Source: Bacteroidota bacterium
GTDB lineage: Bacteria; Bacteroidota; Bacteroidia; Flavobacteriales; Flavobacteriaceae
DNA length: 7,386 nucleotides
Reading direction: 5' to 3'
NCBI GenBank assembly: GCA_018656255.1
Contig: JABHYI010000062.1
Span: 1 to 7,386, forward strand
This document shows, piece after piece, positions 1 through 5,576 of the stretch. Every line of letters begins with the position of its first letter. The stretch's first letter is position 1. The notes beneath the pieces are model-generated. The model was not told the DNA's origin. It saw nothing but the letters and a program-made list of their open reading frames with translations, and searched no databases. The position numbers were made by a program, and so were the translations under genes.

Positions 1-1
1 C

Positions 2-193
2 TTTGGTTTAAACCAACCAAGAGTGTGTCCAAATGTACCAACGGAGGTTTTAAGCCCAAGAGGCACCTGGAATAATGATAAAGGATATTATGAAACAGCC
101 CACAAACTGGCTGCATCTTTTAAAGCAAATTTCAAACAATTTGAGGAGTATGCTAGCAAAGAAATACTAGAGGGAGCGCCGTTGAAAGGGTAG
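2..193 (+). CDS. pckA: Phosphoenolpyruvate carboxykinase (ATP), C-terminal fragment
   Basis: Only the last 63 residues and the TAG stop are in the window; the 5' part lies to the left. The reading frame begins FGLNQPRVCPNVPTEVL, followed by SPRGTW, a helix with KLAASFKANFKQFEEYA, and an end in EGAPLKG. This matches the C-terminal tail of ATP-dependent PEP carboxykinases, where a 'P.V...vL.PR.TW/Y' segment is followed by an 'LA..F..NF.k' helix and a GP(K/Q) ending. The enzyme converts oxaloacetate and ATP to phosphoenolpyruvate, CO2 and ADP in the cytosol, the entry step of gluconeogenesis. The catalytic kinase motifs and metal site are outside the window, so activity cannot be judged. The position corresponding to the usual N of PRNT(W/Y) is G here. 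The gene ends just before a strong bidirectional terminator and converges on the HemD-like gene. Confidence 0.88.
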   Translation, partial: FGLNQPRVCPNVPTEVLSPRGTWNNDKGYYETAHKLAASFKANFKQFEEYASKEILEGAPLKG

Positions 194-212
194 TTTTCTA
201 GTGTGATATTAT

Positions 213-250
213 AAAAAAATCCGATTTCAATTTTGAAATCGGATTTTTTT
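213..250. terminator. Bidirectional intrinsic terminator between pckA and the HemD-like gene
   Basis: Positions 213-230 and 233-250 are perfect reverse complements of 18 bp, separated by only two T bases. The left arm starts with seven A and the right arm ends with seven T, so either strand gives a hairpin followed by a U-tract. The central core is ATCCGATTTCAA with its complement. In RNA the innermost A-U pairs would open to form a larger loop. It starts 19 bp after the pckA stop and ends 54 bp from the HemD-like stop. It can therefore end both convergent transcripts. It is the only clear terminator in the window. Confidence 0.9.
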
Positions 251-304
251 ATGTGTTATAAACACCTAAGAACCGTGCTGTCTAAAACACAAAGTGATGA
301 GGTA

Positions 305-1051
305 TTATTTTTTGTTTTGCTGTTTGATGTATTTTTCAAGAGCCATAGTCATTGAAGGAGTTTCTGGTGTTGGAGCTTGAATATCTACACGCAATCCTTT
401 TTCTAGAGATGCCTTTACGGTTGTGTTGCCAAATACGGCGATACGCGTATCATTTTGTTTGAAATCTGGAAAGTTTTCAAAGAGAGACTCAATACCACTT
501 GGACTAAAGAAAACCAAGATGTCGTAATACACATTTCTAAGATTACTCAAATCGCTAACTACTGTTTTGTAGAAAACAGATTCTGTCCATTGAACGTTCA
601 ATTCATTTAAAACTCGTGGCACTTCAGGTTTTAATTTATCGCTCGCAGGAAGTAAGAAATTCTCTGTTTTGTATTTTTTTATTAGTGGAGATAGCTCGGT
701 AAAAGTTCTCTTACCAACATATATTTTTCGTTTTCTGTACACTACATATTTTTGCAAGTAATAGGCCACAGCTTCACTTTGGCAAAAATACTTCATAGTA
801 TCTGGCACTTTAAAACGAAGTTCATCTGCAATTCTAAAGAAATGATCTACAGCGTTGCGGCTTGTTAAAATGATAGCGGTGTAATTAGCAAGATCCACTT
901 TTTGAGATCGCACTTGTTTCCCAGAAACACCTTCTACATGAATAAAAGGGATGAAATCTATTTTCACCTTTTGCCTATCAATTAGATCAAAATAAGGGGA
1001 GTTTTCTACCTTTGGTTCAGGTTGAGAAACTAATATAGTTTTCACTTTCAT
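305..1051 (-). CDS. HemD-like protein (uroporphyrinogen-III synthase family)
   Basis: The protein is 248 residues from the ATG at 1051. This start gives MKVKTILVSQPEPK, the N-terminus I recall for Bacteroidota homologues; an in-frame ATG at 1057 and a TTG at 1075 would add 2 or 8 residues. The two-lobed HemD fold is suggested by paired motifs: ILTSRNAVDHFF (61-72) in one lobe and VFFSPSGIESLF (180-191) in the other, then AVFGNTTVKASLEKGL and PTPETPSMTMALEKYI at the C-terminus. A YKT at 161-163 sits where the family carries a conserved tyrosine. Classical HemD cyclises hydroxymethylbilane to uroporphyrinogen III in the cytosol. No hemA, hemB, hemC or hemE is nearby. Instead the gene lies 28 bp downstream of a DUF4271 membrane protein, probably as the second gene of its operon. 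Family membership is strong. The enzymatic role is uncertain because this lineage-conserved paralogue may do something other than haem synthesis. Confidence 0.85.
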   Translation of the reverse strand: MKVKTILVSQPEPKVENSPYFDLIDRQKVKIDFIPFIHVEGVSGKQVRSQKVDLANYTAIILTSRNAVDHFFRIADELRFKVPDTMKYFCQSEAVAYYLQKYVVYRKRKIYVGKRTFTELSPLIKKYKTENFLLPASDKLKPEVPRVLNELNVQWTESVFYKTVVSDLSNLRNVYYDILVFFSPSGIESLFENFPDFKQNDTRIAVFGNTTVKASLEKGLRVDIQAPTPETPSMTMALEKYIKQQNKK

Positions 1052-1079
1052 AAGCATCACTTTATAAAAATTCAACCAG

Positions 1080-1733
1080 TTACGTAAATACCTTATATAG
1101 TATGATGTAGGGCGAAATTTCCAGAGCGCAAAGATACAAAATAAAATAAAAGAAGTTCGTTATTATTAATTTTCCGTTGGTTTTGTAGCTGTAAAATAAT
1201 GCAATTGCGTTTATAACAACAGTTAATAGGCAAAATACCAGCATTATATCTTTATTAATTGGGGTAACATATACAACTATAAAGAGCATAATTAAAAACA
1301 AAACACTCATTAGGTTTCTATAACTTAATTTTTGATGCACATATTGGTGTATGATGTTTTCGATATTAAAGATGATTCCTATGGTTTTTTCCAGGATAAT
1401 CTTTGTTAGCACAAACCCGACAACAACTCCTAGTATTTTGACGAATAGAAAAGGAGTATTTAAGAGCATTGTTGGATTTTGCCAAGCGATAACTTTGTAC
1501 AGTAGTAAGGCAACGCAAATGGCTTGAGGTATAAATAATAACACATTAAAAAGGTGGTATATAGGGTCGTTTTTTCCAAAAACAAAAAAGTATTTATTGC
1601 TTAATGGTAACTTTAAAAACTCTTGAAATCTAAGCGGGTATGCTATCTTTACTGCGGTTGTAATGATAATGCAGCATAACAAAAGCAGTGTAATCCAGTC
1701 TTGTGATGTATAAATTCTATCTAGATACTGCAC
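1080..1733 (-). CDS. DUF4271 family integral membrane protein
   Basis: The protein has 217 residues and about six predicted membrane helices (roughly 12-31, 60-80, 95-117, 140-158, 162-182 and 190-213). Features I recall from DUF4271 are an N-terminal DW pair (residues 12-13), a YPLRFQEFLKLPLSNKYF segment (32-49) after the first helix, LSYRN (136-140), and a strongly conserved C-terminus, FFYFILYLCALEISPYIILYK (194-214). The start is the GTG at 1733. No ATG lies nearby in frame, and this start places the DW motif at the usual distance from the N-terminus. Function is unknown; the protein should sit in the inner membrane. It is the first gene of a minus-strand pair with the HemD-like gene, and the pairing is likely meaningful. 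The 117-bp gap to the divergent glycosyltransferase must hold its promoter. Only a one-mismatch -7 element (TATCTTTA on the minus strand, 1748-1755), with no good -33 partner, is visible. Confidence 0.85.
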   Translation of the reverse strand: MQYLDRIYTSQDWITLLLLCCIIITTAVKIAYPLRFQEFLKLPLSNKYFFVFGKNDPIYHLFNVLLFIPQAICVALLLYKVIAWQNPTMLLNTPFLFVKILGVVVGFVLTKIILEKTIGIIFNIENIIHQYVHQKLSYRNLMSVLFLIMLFIVVYVTPINKDIMLVFCLLTVVINAIALFYSYKTNGKLIITNFFYFILYLCALEISPYIILYKVFT

Positions 1734-1823
1734 AGTTTTTTTTAGGTTAAAGATAACATATTGTGCAAGATCAGTAGGGCGGGAAATACATTTTTTTACC
1801 TGTAAGATATGGTTTAAAAAAAG

Positions 1824-1831
1824 TACCTTTG
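1824..1831 (+). promoter_or_regulatory. Bacteroidota-type -7 promoter element for the GT2-pyrC-DUF4296 operon
   Basis: TACCTTTG is a full match to the Bacteroidota sigma-ABfr -7 consensus TAnnTTTG and ends 19 nt before the ATG at 1851. The -33 TTG box is not perfect: the best candidate is CTG at 1800-1802, 21 nt upstream, with one mismatch. Transcription would start around 1835-1840, giving a leader of only about 10-15 nt with no Shine-Dalgarno, which is ordinary in this phylum. This is inferred from the motif only. Confidence 0.55.
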
Positions 1832-1850
1832 TTATATTAACTTAAGTAGT

Positions 1851-2582
1851 ATGTCTAACGCATTGGTTGTAATACCAACCTATAATGAGATTGAGAATAT
1901 TGAACCATTGTTGCGCGATATTATATTGTTGCAACGAGACTTTGATATACTTGTGGTAGATGACAACTCCCCAGATGGCACCTCTGCACAAGTTGAGCAA
2001 TTAATTAAAGAGTATCCAGATAACATTTTTTTATTAAAAAGAACTTCAAAACTGGGCCTAGGAACCGCCTATATTGCAGGGTTTAAATGGGCTTTAAAAA
2101 GGCACTATGACTTTATCTTTGAAATGGATGCAGATTTTTCTCACAACCCCAAGGATCTTCTTAGACTTTACAGTGCCTGCGAAAATGAAAATTGCGATAT
2201 GGTAATTGGTTCTCGCTATGTAACGGGAGTCAATGTTGTAAATTGGCCCATGAATAGAGTACTATTGTCTTGGGGAGCTTCAAGATATGTTCGCTGGATA
2301 ACGGGCATGAAAATTGATGACACCACAGCTGGGTTTATTTGCTACAGGCGTCATGTTTTAGAGGCTATAAATCTTGATACTATTAAGTTTGTTGGCTATG
2401 CATTTCAAATAGAAATGAAGTTTAAAACCTATCTCAGTAAATTTAAAATAAAAGAAGTGCCTGTAATTTTTACAGACAGAACCAAGGGTACATCAAAAAT
2501 GAGCAAAGGAATTATTTCTGAGGCTATTTTTGGAGTCCTTGCCATGAAATTGAAAAGTATATTTAAAATATTAGACATATAA
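1851..2582 (+). CDS. Polyprenol-phosphate mannose synthase-like glycosyltransferase (GT family 2, DPM1-like)
   Basis: This 243-residue soluble GT-A glycosyltransferase probably transfers mannose, or another hexose, from a nucleotide sugar to polyprenyl phosphate at the cytosolic face of the inner membrane. Motifs in order are VVIPTYNEIENI (6-17), the nucleotide-binding VVDDNSPDGT (35-44), KLGLGTAYIAGF (67-78), the metal-binding DAD in EMDADFSHNP (91-100), GSRYV (120-124) and DRTKGTSKM (209-217), the conserved DPM1 C-terminal segment. It ends at the catalytic domain with no C-terminal membrane helices, like the single-domain DPM1 type and unlike forms fused to a GtrA-like domain. The start at 1851 is the only sensible ATG and lies 19 nt from the -7 element. 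Its TAA stop overlaps the ATG of dihydroorotase (TAATG). The exact sugar cannot be read from the sequence. The product could feed periplasmic protein O-glycosylation or envelope glycans. Confidence 0.88.
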   Translation: MSNALVVIPTYNEIENIEPLLRDIILLQRDFDILVVDDNSPDGTSAQVEQLIKEYPDNIFLLKRTSKLGLGTAYIAGFKWALKRHYDFIFEMDADFSHNPKDLLRLYSACENENCDMVIGSRYVTGVNVVNWPMNRVLLSWGASRYVRWITGMKIDDTTAGFICYRRHVLEAINLDTIKFVGYAFQIEMKFKTYLSKFKIKEVPVIFTDRTKGTSKMSKGIISEAIFGVLAMKLKSIFKILDI

Positions 2583-3922
2583 TGCGTACAGTATTAATAA
2601 AGAATGCTCAAATAGTAAATGAAGGAACCATCACCAGTGGTGATGTTCTTATCGAGGCAGATCGTATTGCAGAGATTGCACCTTCTATTAGCGTAAAAAA
2701 TGCAGATACCAAAGTGATAGATGCAGACGGATTTTACCTCATTCCTGGGATGATAGATGATCAAGTTCATTTTAGAGAGCCAGGACTAACCCACAAGGCA
2801 ACAATTAAAACAGAGTCTCGTGCTGCTGTTGCGGGAGGAATCACTTCTTTTATTGAAATGCCAAATACGGTACCTCAAGCCACAACCATAGATTTATTAG
2901 AAGAAAAATTTGCTATAGCGGCCAAAGATGCGCACGCTAATTATTCTTTTATGTTTGGTGGCACCAATGACAATTTATCTGAAATATTAAAAGTAGATAA
3001 AACCAAGGTGGCTGGCCTTAAGTTGTTTCTGGGCAGTTCTACAGGTAATATGCTCGTGGATAATCCAAAGGTACTAGAAGAAATTTTCAGTAAAACAGAT
3101 CTGCTCATCTCAACGCATTGTGAGGATGAAGCAACGATTAAAAAAAACCTAGAACAAGCAATAGCTATCTATGGAGATGATATCCCAATGGAAAAGCATC
3201 CAGAAATACGCAGTGAACAGGCCTGTTATATTTCCTCTTCTCAGGCCATTGCTCTGGCTAAAAAAACAGGAGCAAGACTGCATGTTTTTCATCTTTCAAC
3301 AGCAAAAGAAACCAAGCTTTTTGATAAAAAAAAGCCATTAAAAGATAAAAAAATTACGGCAGAAGTTTGTGTGCATCATCTTTGGTTTACCAGCGAAGAT
3401 TATGCGTCAAAGGGATCTAAAATAAAGTGGAACCCAGCCGTTAAAACAAAAAAAGACAGAGAAGGCCTTTGGAAAGCGCTCAATGAAGGCCGTATAGATG
3501 TGATAGCCACAGATCATGCTCCACACACGCTAGAGGAAAAAGACAATGTCTATACCAAAGCCCCCTCTGGAGGACCACTAGTACAACACGCCTTAGAGGC
3601 ACTCTTTGAGATGCACCGTAAAGGATATATTACAGTAGAGAAATTAGTAGAAAAGATAGCCCATAATCCTGCTATTTTATTTGAAATAAAAGATCGAGGA
3701 TATATCAGAGAAGGTTACAAAGCAGATTTGGTTTTGATAAATCCAAATGCTCCATGGACCGTTACCAAAGAAAATATTGCCTATAAATGTGGCTGGTCTC
3801 CTTTTGAAGGTACTACCTTTAGGGCTAGAGTAACCCATACTTTTGTCAATGGACACCTAGCTTATGAAAACGGTAAAATAGCAAAAATCACAAACGCAGA
3901 GCGTTTAACATTTAATAGATGA
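2582..3922 (+). CDS. pyrC: Dihydroorotase (amidohydrolase superfamily, Bacteroidota type)
   Basis: This 446-residue enzyme should interconvert N-carbamoyl-aspartate and dihydroorotate, the third step of de novo pyrimidine synthesis, in the cytosol. The amidohydrolase barrel begins at PGMIDDQVHFREPG (55-68). Substrate-binding residues of dihydroorotases appear kept: Arg65 in FREPG and Asn95 in EMPNT. Probable metal ligands are His63, Lys147 in GLKLFLGSS (the position of the carboxylated lysine in hydantoinase and allantoinase relatives), His179 in STHCED, His237 in HVFHLST and Asp311 in ATDHAPHT. The canonical first histidine of the HxH motif is Gln61 (codon CAA at 2762-2764). I recall the same glutamine in other Bacteroidota members, so it is probably not a sequencing error. 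The C-terminus returns to the small beta domain (GYKADLVLINPNAPW). Junctions overlap on both sides (TAATG upstream, ATGA downstream), suggesting translational coupling. A hydantoinase or allantoinase function is less likely given FREPG and MPNT. Confidence 0.9.
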   Translation: MRTVLIKNAQIVNEGTITSGDVLIEADRIAEIAPSISVKNADTKVIDADGFYLIPGMIDDQVHFREPGLTHKATIKTESRAAVAGGITSFIEMPNTVPQATTIDLLEEKFAIAAKDAHANYSFMFGGTNDNLSEILKVDKTKVAGLKLFLGSSTGNMLVDNPKVLEEIFSKTDLLISTHCEDEATIKKNLEQAIAIYGDDIPMEKHPEIRSEQACYISSSQAIALAKKTGARLHVFHLSTAKETKLFDKKKPLKDKKITAEVCVHHLWFTSEDYASKGSKIKWNPAVKTKKDREGLWKALNEGRIDVIATDHAPHTLEEKDNVYTKAPSGGPLVQHALEALFEMHRKGYITVEKLVEKIAHNPAILFEIKDRGYIREGYKADLVLINPNAPWTVTKENIAYKCGWSPFEGTTFRARVTHTFVNGHLAYENGKIAKITNAERLTFNR

Positions 3923-4488
3923 AACTAAAAAACAAGCTACGTAACAAACACACAGGGTTTTTAAAAAATGGACGTCATTTTTTAATAGCACTTGCCTTTG
4001 GGTTTGTTGTAGCAGCTTGCCAAGATGTAAAGCGGCCACAGATGCCCGCAAATTTAATTGCTCAAGACTCCATGGTTTCTATTTTAGTAGACGCTTACAT
4101 GATTAATGCCGCTAGGAGCATTGATAATAGAATAATAGTAAACAAAGGAGTGTTACTAGACTCTATATTATACTCCAAGCACCATATAGATAGTTTGCAA
4201 TTTGCACAAAGTAATGCCTATTATGCCTCAGATCTGGATATATACAAAAAACTGTTTTTAAAGGTGGAAGAAAAGTTAAAAATCGAAAAAACCAAAAAAG
4301 ACACGCTATACGCTCAATACAAAAGAGCAAAAGAATTGCAAAGAATAAACGATAGTGTTAAAGGCGCTAGGTTGGATAGTCTGCAAGACATATATCCAAA
4401 AATAAAAAGAGATAGTATAAAGCAGATATTAAAGGCAGCCCTTCAAAAGAAAGACACTATACTCATAACAAAACCCTCAAAGCAATAA
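3919..4488 (+). CDS. DUF4296 family lipoprotein
   Basis: The protein has 189 residues. Its signal peptide has a long basic n-region (MKLKNKLRNKHTGFLKNGRH), a hydrophobic stretch FLIALAFGFV (21-30) and the lipobox VAAC, with the lipidated cysteine at 34. After Cys the sequence is QDVKRP, which lacks the acidic run of Bacteroidota surface-export signals, so attachment facing the periplasm is more likely. The DUF4296-like region spans about 36-115: MPANLIAQDSMVSILVDAYMINAA, then VLLDSILYSKHHIDSLQFAQSNAYYASD. The C-terminal 75 residues are lysine-rich and charged, probably helical or coiled coil (KVEEKLKIEKTKKDTLYAQYKRAKELQ). The start codon overlaps the dihydroorotase stop (ATGA), and no other Met precedes the lipobox. 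Function is unknown; residence in an operon with a glycosyltransferase hints at an envelope role, but this is only inference. Its stop is 4 bp from the convergent SDR gene's stop, with no terminator between. Confidence 0.85.
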   Translation: MKLKNKLRNKHTGFLKNGRHFLIALAFGFVVAACQDVKRPQMPANLIAQDSMVSILVDAYMINAARSIDNRIIVNKGVLLDSILYSKHHIDSLQFAQSNAYYASDLDIYKKLFLKVEEKLKIEKTKKDTLYAQYKRAKELQRINDSVKGARLDSLQDIYPKIKRDSIKQILKAALQKKDTILITKPSKQ

Positions 4489-4492
4489 GTCT

Positions 4493-5506
4493 TTAATGCT
4501 CAGATTTATAATCAGATGCTACACGTTTTATTGTTTGAGAAACAGTGGTGAAGCTAAAGGATAAAGCTTTCTCGATTTTATGAGCGTTGTAATTTGAGCG
4601 CGTGTACAAACTCTTTACGTTGGCCTTTTGGAGCTTTCTTTTTGTGCCAAACAAACTACTTACTAGCCCGTCAATATTGCTTAGTAAAAGTAATTTCCAT
4701 TCAGCTATTTCTTTTTCAGGAGGGTTTTTGTCAAAGGCCAGTGCTAATTCCTTTGTGAACTCCTTATAGCTCAAGGTAGCTCCTACCAAAATATATCGTT
4801 CATTTTTAAGGTCACTGTTCATAAGGCCTTGCATGGCTAATACCACATCTCTAACATCAACCACTGCGATGCTTCCTGATGTAAAGTAAGACATCCCTTT
4901 ATGGGCTAGTTTGAAAATAGCTCCACTTCCAGTGTGCCAAGATCCAGCCCCCAAAATTACACCTGGGTTTACAATAACCGCATCTAAACCCTCTTGTGTG
5001 GCTCGCCATACTTCCATTTCTGCAGCATATTTGGTAAGACTATACACATTGTTTGCTGCATCTTGATTAAAATGCGTTTCTTCAGTAATGCTACTTTCAT
5101 CTTCTGTAGTGCCAAGGGTTGCAATAGAACTTACATAACATAATTTCTTAATTCCGTGAGCCAGTGCAAGGTTCACTATATTGGCAGTAGCCTGTGTGTT
5201 TACTTTTTTTAATAGCTTGTATTTTTTTGGGTCAAAGTCTATCATCGCAGCGCAATGATAGACTTGCTTGCAGTTTTTAAAAGCTATGGTAAGTGCTGGA
5301 ATATTTGTAATATCTGCCTGTACCCACTCAATGGTGTTAAAAAGAGATCTTGCTGTTTTTTTATCTGTATAATATCCAAAGATCTTTTCTACTCTAGAGA
5401 GGTCACTAGTTTTTCTTTGGGTAGCGCGCAGATTTGCGCCAGATGCTGCTAAAAAATACAACAGGTGACTTCCAACCAATCCCGTACCGCCCGTAACTAA
5501 AATCAT
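4493..5506 (-). CDS. NAD(P)-dependent epimerase/dehydratase-like protein (extended SDR family)
   Basis: The protein has 337 residues and an N-terminal Rossmann fold. The dinucleotide-binding motif GGTGLVG (6-12) is close to the N-terminus. An acidic residue pair before ITNIPAL (AD at 64-65) and HCAAMIDF (84-91) follow the usual SDR order. The catalytic residues are present: Ser126/Ser127 in YVSSIATLG and Tyr155/Lys159 in YSLTK. NPGVILG (180-186) and VVDVRDV (215-221) mark the extended class. The substrate is not evident. Family members include nucleotide-sugar epimerases, dihydroflavonol-4-reductase-like reductases and 3-beta-hydroxysteroid-like dehydrogenases; NPGVILG and VDVRDV fit the reductase-like branch better than a sugar epimerase. 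The ATG at 5506 is the natural start, five codons before the glycine motif. It is transcribed alone, divergently from tyrS across a 70-bp gap. I found no TAnnTTTG match on the minus strand there. Confidence 0.85.
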   Translation of the reverse strand: MILVTGGTGLVGSHLLYFLAASGANLRATQRKTSDLSRVEKIFGYYTDKKTARSLFNTIEWVQADITNIPALTIAFKNCKQVYHCAAMIDFDPKKYKLLKKVNTQATANIVNLALAHGIKKLCYVSSIATLGTTEDESSITEETHFNQDAANNVYSLTKYAAEMEVWRATQEGLDAVIVNPGVILGAGSWHTGSGAIFKLAHKGMSYFTSGSIAVVDVRDVVLAMQGLMNSDLKNERYILVGATLSYKEFTKELALAFDKNPPEKEIAEWKLLLLSNIDGLVSSLFGTKRKLQKANVKSLYTRSNYNAHKIEKALSFSFTTVSQTIKRVASDYKSEH

Positions 5507-5552
5507 CGTACTAAAATAAGCTATTATAAGCGGTAAAAAAATACAAATTATG

Positions 5553-5560
5553 TAAGTTTG
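5553..5560 (+). promoter_or_regulatory. Bacteroidota-type -7 promoter element for tyrS
   Basis: TAAGTTTG fully matches the TAnnTTTG consensus and ends 16 nt before the tyrS ATG, a spacing like that at the other plus-strand operon start. No TTG or TTTG is present 17-23 nt upstream, so the -33 box is weak or absent. The short leader contains TTTAAATTTAAA (5561-5572). It has no T-box-like structure or Shine-Dalgarno. Confidence 0.5.
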
Positions 5561-5576
5561 TTTAAATTTAAAAGTG

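Noticed and set aside
253..265. Inverted repeat GTGTT-ATA-AACAC after the terminator
   Set aside because: The stem is only 5 bp with no flanking U-tract; it adds nothing to the adjacent strong terminator.
2629..2645. Small hairpin (CATCACC, loop AGT, GGTGATG) early in the dihydroorotase gene
   Set aside because: A 7-bp stem with a 3-nt loop is about as likely as not by chance in a window this size, and it lies in ordinary coding sequence.
3320..3352. A-tracts in the dihydroorotase gene as phase-variable or frameshift sites
   Set aside because: Runs of 7-8 A are common lysine codons in AT-rich genomes, the frame is intact, and a housekeeping enzyme is an unlikely phase-variation target.
5255..5452. 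65-codon plus-strand reading frame inside the SDR gene
   Set aside because: It is fully contained in the opposite strand of a well-supported gene. Its translation is cysteine-rich with no family features, and it has no promoter or ribosome site.
5561..5572. Palindrome TTTAAATTTAAA before tyrS as a possible operator
   Set aside because: It is low-complexity AT sequence in an AT-rich leader, with no second copy in the window.
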